Assembly: GCA_024220505.1 (NCBI GenBank)
Contig: JAKZZE010000003.1
Span: 930,001-994,000, forward strand
DNA from: Rhizopus arrhizus
Taxonomy: Eukaryota; Mucoromycota; Mucoromycetes; Mucorales; Rhizopodaceae
Direction of reading: 5' to 3'
DNA length: 64,000 nucleotides
Shown: in pieces, positions 10,728 to 21,867 of the stretch
Position numbering within the stretch: the first letter of the stretch is position 1
How the letters are laid out: every line of letters begins with the position of its first letter
Made by a program: the position numbers and the translations under genes
Notes under the pieces: generated by a model
Database searches by the model: none
What the model saw: the letters and a program-made list of their open reading frames with translations, nothing else
Told to the model about the DNA's origin: nothing

Positions 10728-11320
10728 TTTTTTTAAATAAAGTGTATCAAAACGTTTACTTATAAACTCCGTCAAAACTGGTCGCATGTACCATCGAACT
10801 TTGAGGGCCAGTGATTACCGATACACTGGCTCTACTGCAATACTTGTACTACCACTGAGCTACCCAGAGTTTGCTCTTTCGAATGGTGTATACTACATTG
10901 CTATAAACTAAGAAATGAAGTAGACCGCAACGTGTATAGGCAAAATATGAAAACATGCGACCAGTTTTGACGGCAACTGTATATCATTCGATAGCCAAAA
11001 TCTTGTAGTACCAAAAAATGTAAAGTAAAAGCAAATTAAAACAGCGCAGACGGAGACAGAGGGGATAGAAAACAAGCGGTGCATTGGGACAGTTTTGCGG
11101 CACTTTTGAAAAAAAACAAAAAACGATGAAATAGCGACCCACAAGTTGTATAGATGTACCAAACTGCTTACAAATGTGCATTGTACGTCTCTAAGTCGAA
11201 CTTTACTCACTGCTGAAGTTTCAAGCTCCTATTGATTTATTACTCGCTCATTATATCTCAACATGAAACAAGTCTCTCAAGATACAGTTGTTCAAGCAAT
11301 TTCTTTACTTCAACAAGGTA

Positions 11321-12959
11321 CAGTAGGTCAAAAAATTGCTGCAAGGAATTGCAAAATACCGGTTTTACAGCTGGTTGTCTATGGATACTGCATGAAACTA
11401 TCTCAAACATTGATTGTTTGTACCTCACTAGAAGGGGCATTTATTCGTCGATTATCTGATATGGGCAATAGTTATTGGTGGAATTTGATATTGTTAAAGG
11501 GAATTTTATAAACATCCGGCATTTTTTACTTGTTTACATATGTTTGGAATAACAAATTTTAATACGACCCAATCGGTTGCTATCATAATTTTTCACATTC
11601 TTGACATGATTAGAATGTTGCCAGTATATAAAAGCGCTTACAATTCCTTTATTCTAAATTTTAAATTTTCTTATCTAAGTTATTTCTCTTTTTTACCTTA
11701 TTACCAATCGCATGCCTAAACGACTGCCAGAAGAAAAAGTAAACGATCTCAAGCAAGCATTAACTGGATCCACATCAACGTACGATATTGCTAAGGAGGT
11801 TGGAGTACATGAATCAACTGTTAGTAGATACTCTAGGCGGTTGTTTTCAAATAGGACAATGGGCTCAGCTGGTAGACCTACATTAGTCTCCAAAGTGACG
11901 AAACGGCTAATCAAAAGAAAAGTCATTGAAGGGGTTCTAAAGACTGCCAAAGAGGTACACCGGGAGCTGGTTCAACTTGGCTATGATATCTCATACCAGT
12001 CAGCAATTAACGTCCTGAAATCAATGGAGTTCCATTCTTCAATAAAAAAAAAAGAAGCCGTTTCTGACAAAAGCTCATATGCAGCATCGATTCGAATGGG
12101 CCAAGAAGCACCAGGATTGGACAGTGGAAGAATGGCGAAAAGTCGTCTTTTCTGATGAAACCAAGATCAACGTATGGGGCTCTGATGGTTGTAAGTATTA
12201 ATGGAAAAGACCAAGTGATCCTCTTCAACCGCATCATCTAGAGTTTACAGTCAAGCATGGAGGCGGCAAGTTGATGATGTGGGGCTGCATAACATCTGAA
12301 GGACCAGGATATGCTTGTCAAATTTACGATGGGAACATGAACGCGGATGTTTATCAGCATATATTAGACACTACACTTCGTGATACTATGGAGTACTACA
12401 ATTTCAACTGGTCCAACATTTACTTTCAGCATGATAATGATCCAAAGCACAAGGCAAAATCCACAATAGCCTGGTTAGATAATCATCAAGTGCGCTATAT
12501 TAGCGATTGGCCAGCTCAGAGTCCGGACTTAAATCCAATAGAACATGTATGGCATCAACTGAAGTTAAAGCTCAGCTGTTACGAACGTAGAGCAAAGAAT
12601 ACGGATGAACTTTGGGAACGAGTAGAAAAAGCATGGAATGAATTTGATAAAGAACTTTGCCAAAGGTATATCGATAGCATGCCGGCAAGAATTGAAGAGG
12701 TTATTAATAAAAAAGGAGGACCAACTAAATATTAATAAATAAACCCATTTCGTTCAAATTTTCGTTTTTTCAAATTTTCAAATTGCGCGCCTCATACTTC
12801 CTTCAATACTTATCCAATTGGGCTTAAACTCTTTCGGATTTTTCAAGACATGTAGAAAATCTACTATGTAGAAACAGAAGCAGTTTGTGCCATTGTGACA
12901 GGATGTACGCTACAAAAACTGAGAAAAATGGATTCCTTGCAGCAATTTTTGACCTACTG
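11321..12959 (+). mobile_element. Tc1/mariner element M3, copy 1
   Basis: It starts CAGTAGGTCAAAAAATTGC and ends with its complement, with TA at 11319-11320 and 12960-12961. The TIRs are short (~30 bp), unlike M1, M2 and M4. The left flank is the start of the Q transposase, but the right flank is not recognisable as Q. Confidence 0.9.
11712..12735 (+). pseudogene. M3 copy 1 transposase, frameshift plus nonsense codon
   Basis: The transposase starts MPKRLPEEKV at 11712 with an HTH (AKEVGVHESTVSRYSRR). The frame shifts in a run of ten A at 12044-12053. It then continues in another frame through EWRKVVFSDETKINVWGSDG, hits TAA at 12199-12201 (the homologous position in copy 2 is TAT), and goes on through FQHDNDPKHKAKS and SPDLNPIEHVW to KGGPTKY. 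Apart from these two lesions the D, D, E residues are present. Confidence 0.9.
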
Positions 12960-13035
12960 TATATCCTATCAATATCAATTATTCTCAAAATTCATCAAAT
13001 CAAAAAAAAAAAAAAAGATAATAATAATAACAACA

Positions 13036-13887
13036 ATGGACTCTACTGCTCTTAACTGTCTCTCTCTTGCTTCTGACTCAAATTCTGATATGTCAAGAGT
13101 ATCGGATACGCTGTTCGTAACATGGAAGCGCTCTTATACTCCAAAGGAAGAGGATTTTCCATCCAAGGATGCTTATCGAAATGAAATCCATACAAATTAT
13201 TTTAAAGAACTATACAAGAACGAAGGTTGTAATTCATTGATCGTGTGCATAGATGATTTTCTTCGAGAAAATGAATGTGAAGATGATGAAGACGTAATCT
13301 ACCTGGTTGAAGGAGATCGTGCTAATACAAGATGGAATTATGCAGTAGACTGCGCCAACAAAATTCAAGACCAAGTAGAAGCCCAACGCATGTCAATCCT
13401 AGATGAGCCCATCCCTGACAACAATGTGGTTCCCATATCACCTATCTCTATGATAAAATCCTCTCAAACTTCAAGTAATATTATCGATCAAAGCATCCTA
13501 GACGCATACTTAGAAATGGACTGGGACTTTAATGGATCCAAACAAGCAATAGAAATGTATAAAATCAAATTTACTAACACTTTTTTTGATTACCAATGTG
13601 TTCTTGATCAAGAAAGAAAACTTGCCCGACAAAAAGAACAATTGATGAAGCAATTTGCAGAAGAAGTAAACGAATGGAGTCATTTAAAATTTGAAAAGCC
13701 CACACAAGAACCAGGAAGTATCCAAAGATACCTAACCTCAAAATATAATCAACTAAAATCACTCATACCAAATGGACGAATAAATCCGAACATTATGAGA
13801 AGAATCAAAGAAGGAGACTACTGGACCCGCAAATTCAGAAGCAATCAAGCGTTCGAGGACGAGCTTTTCCCCACCCGGAGGATCTGA
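13036..13887 (+). CDS. hypothetical acidic protein next to an LTR-alpha copy
   Basis: It encodes 283 aa from the ATG at 13036, which is preceded by a CAACA-type leader; the frame is open further upstream to 12895. I recognise no family. The protein is acidic and Ser-rich at the start, has the cluster ECEDDEDVIYLVEGDRANTR, and ends with a basic, Arg-rich tail (MRRIKEGDYWTRKFRSN). There is a possible amphipathic helix in the Lys/Glu/Gln-rich centre (QERKLARQKEQLMKQFAEE). The stop lies ~27 bp before TGTACCACGCC at 13914, a plausible LTR-alpha start. The ORF may therefore be the last ORF of an LTR element, or a host gene next to a solo LTR. Its upstream side is the M3 right end. Confidence 0.5.
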   Translation: MDSTALNCLSLASDSNSDMSRVSDTLFVTWKRSYTPKEEDFPSKDAYRNEIHTNYFKELYKNEGCNSLIVCIDDFLRENECEDDEDVIYLVEGDRANTRWNYAVDCANKIQDQVEAQRMSILDEPIPDNNVVPISPISMIKSSQTSSNIIDQSILDAYLEMDWDFNGSKQAIEMYKIKFTNTFFDYQCVLDQERKLARQKEQLMKQFAEEVNEWSHLKFEKPTQEPGSIQRYLTSKYNQLKSLIPNGRINPNIMRRIKEGDYWTRKFRSNQAFEDELFPTRRI

Positions 13888-13913
13888 AAGAAGACAAACA
13901 GTAAATATTTTTT

Positions 13914-16027
13914 GTACCACGCCAGTTAGAAAATGAACTTCTGCGTAACAATCTATTTGAAAACGGAGTATCAACTCTTGCTTGAAAACCAAAAACAACA
14001 TAAAATTATAAAATCCAAAAACATATAAATACCCTCATATCTTATCCCTATTTTTACTTCACTTCACTTTACTTTTCTTTATTACAGAATATTATATTCT
14101 TTTTATCTTTTCTTTATTTTATAAACCAATAAAACCATCAAGCGTTCAAAAGAAACCCTTTGGTCTGTGTTCTATTCAAAATACTGAAGTCCCTTGAAGC
14201 TAAATCAACTTCATTGTAAACCTATTCCTAAACCTCAAGAGTTTAGCCTATTTTAACAAGTTTGATCTACTTAACAAGATCTGGTGGTCACTACCGACAA
14301 TACTTATTTACTTACAAAAGTAAACCCGCAAACAAGCTATATACATATAAAAAGAAAAATTTGCAATGTACAATTACAGTTTGGGTGAAGAACATGAACT
14401 TTAATTTACAGTTCAGGACAAGAGACAAAAGACACCCCATATTTTTATATAAATAAGATGAATATTTTGAACAAAATAACAGACATTCAATAAACAAAAT
14501 CTTCTTGCGCTTAAAAGCAATTGTTTCTTATTGGGTCACAAACACCTTTTCTTTTCTTTTTATTTTTACTTATTCTTTCTGATCTGATACTTGAATTATC
14601 ATGAATCAAGAAAGATCCCTTTTATTTTTATCTTTTATTAAACAATCTTACTCCTAACCTTATTGATCTATAAAGATCTGGTGGTCACTACTTAAAATCA
14701 AATTACTATATCAAAAGAACTGTTAAACGTTCAATCAAGTTAATCAAACTCAAGTCATTCAAGGCTTCAAACTTCAAACTAAACAAATCTACATCACTTT
14801 AACACAATCCAAATCCCAAGTACTAACAAGTTACAACACAAGAATAAAACGGCGGAATTTAAATCGTTGCAGTTTATAACGAACGCCTTGCAGTTTGCAA
14901 CAACCACCTTACACTATACAACAACCGCCTCTTATGTTATAACAACCATTCAAAATACCAAAAACAGAACAAAACATAAAATCCAAAAACATATAAATAA
15001 CCCCAAATAATAATCTCAAAAAATACTTCACTTCACTTCTTAACTTCATAACAACTTTTTAACTTTACTTCTTATTTTACTTTTACTTTTTCTTTTTATC
15101 AAATAAATATTCTTTTAAAGAGGCAAACTATCTCTTATTTTGTTTAACATCAAGAACAAGAAGTCCCTTGAAGCTATTATACTTCATTGTAAATCCCCTT
15201 TTTTATTTTACTTTATCTTTTTATTTTTATTCTATCTTAACCAAAACAGTTTGATCTACTTTATAAGATCTGGTGGTCACTAAAACAAGCGAATCAAGCC
15301 AAATCCAACTCATATAAAAACAATTATTATATCAATTACAACTTAAATCTGTTTATTTAAACTTCAACTCAACACACTCAAGCGAACTAGTAAAAAATTT
15401 ATTACATTGGCAATGTTGTAATAAATTTTACTAATTCGCTTGATTGTTGTGATCATAGTAGCCAGTGTAACACACACAATGGGAAAATATTAAAAAATTA
15501 TACCACAAGAATTGAATGAATACAGACAACTGTATGAATACAGACAGTGTCTGAATTCAGATGGCTATGTAGATTCATACAAAAAAAATTTTCACACTAA
15601 AAACCAAAAACAACAGATAATCAGAAAATTCAAAAAACATATAAATACCTCGACATTTTAACAACAATCCAAACTTCACTTCACTTCACTCTTAACTTTT
15701 GTTTTACTTTACTTTATCTACTTTACTTTTTGATTATTTGAATAAATATCATATAAAGTAAATCTCTTTTGTTTTTCTTTTATTTTACTTAACATCAAGA
15801 ACAAGAAGTCCCTTGAAGTATATACACTTCATTGTAAATCCTTTTTATTTTATTTTATCTTTATTTTACCTTTTTATTTTTACTTTACTCAAAACAGTTT
15901 GATCTACTTATAAGATCTGGTGGTCACTTTACTCAAGCAACTTATATTCAAATCATTACTCTTTTTGGAATCAAATCCTACCTAAACTTTTGATCTTATA
16001 TCAAGACTCTCTTAAACCAAACCTATA
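13914..16027 (+). repeat. LTR-alpha cluster (four cores), near-complete LTR 14830-15406
   Basis: Cores lie at 14277-14292, 14674-14689, 15266-15281 and 15913-15928. The copy at about 14830-15406 closely matches 7372-7932, including TATAAATAACCCC and the terminal TTTATTACA. Just after it, at 15418-15447, an inverted copy of the LTR end (TGTAATAAATTTTACTAATT) faces it. Another unit begins TGTAACACACACAATGG near 15471 and is cut by M3 copy 2. There is no coding sequence beyond short random frames. Confidence 0.65.
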
Positions 16028-16029
16028 TA

Positions 16030-17667
16030 CAGTAGGTCAAAAAATTGCTGCAAGGAATTGCAAAATACCGGTTTTACAGCTGGTTGTCTATGGATACTGC
16101 ACCAAGCTATCTCAAACTTTGATTGTTTGTACCTCACTAGAAGGGGCATTTATTCGTCGATTATCTGATATGGGCAATAGTTATTGGTGGAATTTGATAT
16201 TGTTAAAGGGAATTTTATAAACATCCGGCATTTTTTACTTGTTTACATATGTTTGGAATAACAAATTTTAATACGACCCAACCGGTTGCTATCATATGAA
16301 TTCACATCCTTGACATCGTAAGAATGTTAGCAGTATATAAAGACGCTTGCAATTCCTTTATTTTAAATTTTAAATTGTCTTGCTTGCACTATTTATCTTT
16401 TTACCCTATCATCAACCACATGCCTAAACGACTATCAAACGAGAAAGTAAACAATCTCAAACAAGCATTAACTGAGCCCACATCAGCGTACGCTATTGCT
16501 AAGGAGACTGGAGTACATAAATCAACTGTTAGTAGTTACTTTAGAAGGTTGTTTTTAAACAGGACAATAAATACAGGTGGTAGACCTACAATAAACTCCA
16601 AAGTGACGAAGCGGTTAAGCAAAAGAAAATTCGTTAAAGGGGTTCCAAATACTGCCAAAGAGGTATGCCGGGAGCTGGCTGAACTTGGCTATGATATCTC
16701 ATACCAGTCAGCAATTAAGGTACTGAAATCAATGGAGTTCCATTTTTCAATAGAAAAAAAGAAGCTATTTCCGACAAAAGCACATATGTAGCATCAGTTA
16801 GAATGTGTCAACGATCATCAGGATTAGACAGTAGACGACTGACAATAAACGGTATTCTTTAATGAATCTGAGATCAATGTATGGGGATCTGATGGTGGTA
16901 ACTACTATTGGAAAAGGCCAAGTGGTCTTTTTCAACATCGTGACCTGAAATTTACAGTCAAGCATAGAGCTAGCAAGTTGATGACGTGAGGCTGTATAAC
17001 ATGCGGAAGTCCAGGATATGACTGCCAAATTTACGATGGAAGCATTTATTCGGATGTTTACCAGCATAATTTGAACACCACGCTTCGTGATACTATGGAG
17101 CACTATAATTCCGACTGGTCCTACATTTACTTTCAGCATGATAATGACCCAAAGCACAAGATAAAATCTACAGTAGCCTGGTTGAATAGTCACCAATAGA
17201 GTTATATTAACGATTGGCCAGCTCAGAGTCCGGACTTAAATCCAATAGAACATGTATGGCATCAACTGAAGTTAAAGCTCAGCTGCTACGAACGTAGAGC
17301 AAAGAATACGGATGAGCTTTGGGAACGAGTACAAAAAGCATGGAATGGATTTGATAAAGAACTTTGCCAAAGGTACATCGATAGCATGCCGGTAAGAATT
17401 CAAGAGGTTATTAATAGAAAAGGAGGATCAACTAAATATTAATAAATAAATTCATTGCGTTCAAATTTTCGTTTTTTCAAATTTTCAAATTGCGCGCCTC
17501 ATACTTCCTTCAATACTTATCCAATAGGGCTTAAACTCTTTCGGACTTTTCAAGACATGTAGGAAATCTACTATGTGGAAACAGAGGCAGTTTGTACCAT
17601 TGTGGCAGGATGTACGCTACAAAAATTGAGAAAAATGGATTCCTTGCAGCAATTTTTTGACCTACTG
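16030..17667 (+). mobile_element. Tc1/mariner element M3, copy 2
   Basis: It has the same ends as copy 1, with TA at 16028-16029 and 17668-17669 and nearly the same length (1638 bp). It is inserted in LTR-alpha DNA. The sequence is more diverged than copy 1. Confidence 0.9.
16420..17442 (+). pseudogene. M3 copy 2 transposase, multiply disrupted
   Basis: It starts MPKRLSNEKV at 16420, collinear with copy 1. Several stops break it, including TGA for Trp in the MMWGCI region near 16986 and TAG for Gln near 17198. The motif QHDNDPKH and the end SPDLNPIEHVW..KGGSTKY are still readable. It is an older, dead copy. Confidence 0.88.
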
Positions 17668-17669
17668 TA

Positions 17670-17830
17670 TATCCCCAACCATTCAGTCAAGGAAGAAGAA
17701 TCAGTCAAGTTCTTTTATATTTTATATATACTTAACTCAATAAAGCAGGCTAACTTACTCATAAAAGTTCCTGATCTCTTATTTTACTTTACTTTTTATA
17801 TTATTTTATCAAGAAACATCGTATTGATCT
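17670..17830 (+). repeat. LTR-alpha fragment between M3 copy 2 and M4
   Basis: The segment ending ATCAAGAAACATCGTATTG matches the LTR-alpha copy at 5060-5090 just before the core. The core itself is absent because M4 starts there. The rest of this LTR is not found on the other side of M4. Confidence 0.55.
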
Positions 17831-17832
17831 TA

Positions 17833-19468
17833 CAGTGGGTCAAAAAACTGCACCAACGTAACCTAATTTTTCCGAAATAAGAGCACAGGCCTGTCAGTTT
17901 AACAGCAAACGTTATGAAACTTGAACCAAACAGAGTTAATACTATTACAATCGATTGACAAAACTTTCAAATTCAGACGCTGAGTATACACTTAAAGCGC
18001 GTCCAGAAAAAAGCGGAGGTCCGTTGGTGCAGTTTTTTGACTTTCTTAAAATCGAGTGGAGTCAACCTTTTCTGCTAATACTACTTGTATTCTGTCGGGC
18101 ATACTGTCTATATATTTGATGCATTGTTCTTTAGTAAACGAATTCCATTCATTTTCGAATCTTTGCCACAGTTCATGGATGCTGGTCGCCCTATTATCAT
18201 ACATGCTCAGCTTTAAATTCAAATGACGCCATATGTGTTCAATAGGACTAGGAGCTGGGCTTTGTAATGGCCAATTGTCAATGCAAACCATGCCACTATC
18301 TTTCATCCATTGCGTTGTGGACTTTGATCGATGTTTAGGATCATTGTCGTGCTGAAATATCGATGTTTTCCAATTCAGACCATAGTACTCCATGGTGTCC
18401 TTCAGACTTGTAGCAAGAGTTTCTTGGTATAGCTCTGAATTCATGGCACCATTATAATCCTGACATGCATATCCAGGCCCTTCGCAGGTTATATAGTCCC
18501 ATGGCATGAAATCACCGCCTTCACGCTTCACAGTAACGTCGATATGATGGGGCTGTAAACGATCGCATTTTTTTTTCCAATAATATTTGCAATCATCAGA
18601 GCCCCAAATGTTAATTTTGGTCTCATCAGAAAATATCACACGTCACCCATTATGTACTGTCCAGTATTGATACTTTTTGGCCCATGCCAATCGAGCCTTC
18701 TTGTGTTTTTCAGTCAATAATGGCTTCTTCTTTTTGATCTCAGCATAAGTTTCAACTGCATGTAAAACATTAATGGCCGATTGCTACGACATAGGGTGTC
18801 CAAGCTCCTCCAACTTCATTTGCACATCCTTGGCAGTCTTCAAATAACCCGTGAGTACTTGTCTCTTGATGTATGGATGCGTTGATTCTGTCACAATGCT
18901 CGGTTTATCTCCGCTTTTACGTATTCTATTATGCATCCACTTATTTGCATACCTATTAACGGTATTTCTATGCACTCCAACTCGTTTCCCAATGACTATA
19001 GGGTCAATACTATTCTCCAATAGTGCTTGGATACTGTTTTGAGTATCGGATGGAAGCGCTTTGGGCATTTCTAATGATGGATAGACACTGGCGATGTATG
19101 ATGCGTTTGGGTAAAGTAGGAAAGAAAAAAAAAGAAAAAAAATTGCAAAAAGTTTATTTTAAGGTCCCTAGTGCGGCTAGGTGCTCCACAGTCTAATTTA
19201 AATCTGCCGGAAAGGTCTCGGTCTGGGCATATCATATCAGACCCACTTTTATTTTAAAAGTCAAAAAACTGCACCAACGGACCTCCGCTTTTTTCTGGAC
19301 GCGCTTTAAGTGTATACTCAGCGTCTGAATTTGAAAGTTTTGTCAATCGATTGTAATAGTATTAACTCTGTTTGGTTCAAGTTTCATAACGTTTGCTGTT
19401 AAACTGACAGACCTGTGCTCTTATTTCGGAAAAATTAGGTTACGTTGGTGCAGTTTTTTGACCCACTG
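17833..19468 (-). mobile_element. Tc1/mariner element M4 with long TIRs
   Basis: It starts CAGTGGGTCAAAAAACTGC and ends with its complement, with TA at 17831-17832 and 19469-19470. The TIRs are about 210 bp and near-identical. The outer GTCAAAAAACTGCACCAACG (17839-17858) has an exact inverted inner copy at 18022-18041, and the same is seen at the right end. It encodes a minus-strand transposase. Confidence 0.93.
18046..19068 (-). pseudogene. M4 transposase with two in-frame stops
   Basis: The start MPKALPSDTQ at 19068 gives a 341-codon frame. It is interrupted by TAG at 18786-18784 (Tyr position in relatives) and TGA at 18645-18643 (Trp position just before RVIFSDET). All parts remain in one frame. 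The motifs are FSDETKINIWGSDD, FQHDNDPKHRSKS and SPAPSPIEHIW, so D, D and E are retained. The inactivation is mild and probably recent. Confidence 0.9.
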
Positions 19469-19470
19469 TA

Positions 19471-21655
19471 GCTACTGGCAGATTGAAGTTGATGAAGAAG
19501 CTAAGCCTAAGTCTGCATTCATCTGCCGCAGTGGTCTCTATGAGTTTGTTCGCATGCCCTTTGGTCTAACTAATGCTCCTGCAACCATGCAGCGACTCAT
19601 GGACTCGGTTCTCGCCGGTTTAAAATGGCAGATCTGTTTGGTCTACCTTGATGATATTATCTGCTATAGTCCGTCTTTCGAACAACACTTGGTTGATCTC
19701 CGTTCTGTCCTCCTTCGCCTTCGTGCCGCCTCTCTCACTGCCAACCTCAAGAAGTGCAAGTTTGCAAGCAATCGTATATCTTTCCTTGGTTACGTTATTA
19801 CTCCTGATGGTCTCCATACCGATCCCGAAAAGGTTCGTGCAGTTACTGATTTTCCTACGCCTTCCAACGTTGAAGCTCTGCGCTCTTTCCTTGGTCCTGG
19901 TCCGATACTCAACAACAGGCTTACTCTTCCCTCCAAAAGGCTCTCACCTCGGCTCCTGTTCTCCGGTTTCCTGACTTCTCACGTCCATTCGAACTCCATA
20001 CTGATGGTGCTTGTACCGCTGGTATTGGGGTCATCCTGTGTCAAAGGGATCCTCGGAATAACCGTGCATACGCTGTCGCTTTCGCTTCTCGTTCTCTTTC
20101 CCCTGCCGAACGTAACTATGGTGTATCTGAAGTTGAAGCCCTTGCTATTTTCTGGGGTATCAAGAAGTTTGCCCACTATCTCACAGGTACCAAATTCACT
20201 GTTGTTACTGACCATCACTCCCTCCAATTCTTGAACAAGAGTAAATCCACAGATCTTCGTGGCCGTCTCGCTCGTTGGACTCTTCTTCTACAACAACATG
20301 ATTTCGAGATTGTTTACCGTCCCGGTTCGAAGAATGCTGGTCCCGATGCACTCAGTCGCTATCCTGTCCCCGCACGCGTTTCGGCGAACACCTACATCTG
20401 CTCTCTTCAAGCCTCGGATCTCGCCTCTGCTCAAGCTGTTGATCCATACTGTCAAGAACTTCTTCGTGGTCCTCTTCCGGAGGGTTTCTCCCTCGAGCCT
20501 GGTATCCTCTTCTTTGGCCCCCGCCCGGTCCTGCCTGCCTCGATGCAAGATGAAATGTTCGAATTATTGCATTCCAATCCAACATCTGGCCATCTAGGTA
20601 TCGGTCGAACGGTGCAACGCTTCTACAAACTCTATTTCTTTCCTGGTCTCAAGCAATGGGTTACTGATAAGGTGAACAAGTGCGGAAGCTGCCAAAGAAT
20701 CAAGCGTGACAACAAGACTTTTGGCTACACTAAACTGGTCCACACAGATCCCCCTGCTCAACCATTCGATACGATCGCTATCGATACCTTCGGTCCTCTT
20801 CCCATCTCTCGTGCTGGCAATCGTTATGTCATCGTTATTCAATGTCTGTTCTCAAGGTATGTTTGCCTCTTCGCTGTTCCCGAAAATAACGATGTCAATG
20901 TTGTCAACTGTCTCTCCAAGGTTATCGGCGAACATGGTTTATTCCGCGTGGTGATGAGTGACAATGGCTCTCCTTATTCTGGTACTCTCCTCAAATCTCT
21001 GGCGGCACACCTCAACGTCCAACAACGTTTCTGTCCTGCTTACCACGCTGCATCAAATGGCCTCGTCGAACGCTTTATGGAAACTCTGAAGAACATGTTG
21101 AGCTCGTACTTGCAAGTCAATCAAAATCAGAACACTTGGGATACTCACTTGCCGGAATTCCAGTTTGCTTACAATTCGACACCTCATCAAGCTACCAAGT
21201 ACACTCCCTTCAGTGTTGAGCATGATCGTGAGGCTCGTCTACTGGCCGCTCCTGACTTCGGTGTGAAAAACGTTCCTCCTGGTGATCACTATATCAAGAC
21301 AAAAGAATTCGTCAATCGTGCCTATGATGTTATCAAGTTGGAAAACATAAGGTCGCAAGCTTCCAACGCTTTGAACTTCAACGGGCAACGTAAAGCTCCT
21401 ACCTTTGCTCTCAACGATCTGGTTCTGGTCAACTGTCCGGTTTACTCTAAGGCTTCTCTTGGTCGATCAAACAAACTCTCCCATCGTTATCGTGGTCCGT
21501 TCAGCATTTCTGAGGTCCTTTCATCCGATCGTTACAACGCGGTGGAAATCTCGAATGGGAAAGTAATGAAGAACATCCATGCCTCCCGACTCAAGGAATA
21601 TAATCACAATGAGGACATTGCTCAATGTAACAACCCGGATGTTGTGAGCGTCTGA
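19471..21655 (+). pseudogene. Ty3/gypsy pol: RT - RNase H - integrase, 5' truncated, frameshifted
   Basis: The sequence enters in the middle of RT at SYWQIEVDEEAKPKSAF, exactly at the right end of M4. RT motifs FGLTNAPATMQRLMD and YLDDIICYS follow. Around 19895-19925 a small deletion shifts the frame (FLGLxxYYRRF-type region lost). The new frame reads RNase H (FELHTDGACTAGIG, TDHHSLQFLN) and then integrase. The integrase has an HHCC zinc motif ending CGSCQ, DDE residues in AIDTFGPLP, SDNGSPY and NGLVERF, and a GPF/Y-type RYRGPFSI. The ORF ends at 21655, inside the 3' LTR. Confidence 0.93.
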
Positions 21656-21867
21656 GTCTTTGGATATTGAAGCACAGATCCTTTGAAATGTTTCTAGTAC
21701 TTTCCTTGAACTGAAACCAGAGATGTATAAATACATCAGCTTTATTAATGAATAAAGAACAACTTTTTCTACTCTCAATAATAATAAGAGGTTTCCTTTT
21801 ATTGTTATACTTCATTCTTACTTGTCTTCTCTAAATAATTCTAAGTCCGTCTCCCAGGCTTATTTTA
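21640..21867 (+). repeat. LTR-beta (gypsy 3' LTR, 228 bp)
   Basis: It starts TGTTGTGAGCGTCTGAG and ends AGGCTTATTTTA. It contains TATAAATAC near 21727 and AATAAAG near 21752. An identical-length inverted copy is at 25171-25398. The last 16 bp of the pol ORF overlap its start. Confidence 0.88.

Larger units (their letters stand above)
9335..10979 (+). mobile_element. Tc1/mariner element M2, apparently complete
   Basis: The element starts CAGTTGCCGTC and ends with its complement, with TA at 9333-9334 and 10980-10981. The TIRs are about 220 bp, 9335-9555 and 10759-10979, nearly identical. Each has an outer GCCGTCAAAACTGG and an inverted inner copy, and encloses a tRNA-like segment. It contains one intact transposase ORF, so it is a candidate autonomous element. 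It is nested in Q, so it is younger than Q and P1. Confidence 0.93.
9243..11318 (+). mobile_element. Tc1/mariner element Q, left end and transposase start, host of M2
   Basis: It begins CAGTGACCCGCAAAACTG after TA inside P1. The left TIR runs 9243-9334, is interrupted by M2 (9335-10979), and resumes at 10982. It closes with an inverted inner repeat CATTGGGACAGTTTTGCGG (11082-11100) matching the outer one (9250-9268). A transposase N-terminus starts at the ATG 11263 (MKQVSQDTVVQAISLLQQG) and is cut after 19 codons by M3. No further Q sequence is visible after M3. Confidence 0.8.

Noticed and set aside
4570..15928. CTGGTGGTCAC in LTR-alpha resembles the complement of a 5S rRNA segment
   Set aside because: The match is about 11 bases with no extended 5S similarity on either side; probably chance.
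4561..15928. CRISPR-like array from the repeated LTR core
   Set aside because: Spacing is irregular (hundreds to thousands of bases) and each core lies inside a larger LTR.
11321..17667. RIP-like mutation as the cause of the stops (W to TGA)
   Set aside because: Some stops fit G-to-A changes, but others (Tyr to TAA/TAG, A-run shift) do not, and too few sites are available to judge.
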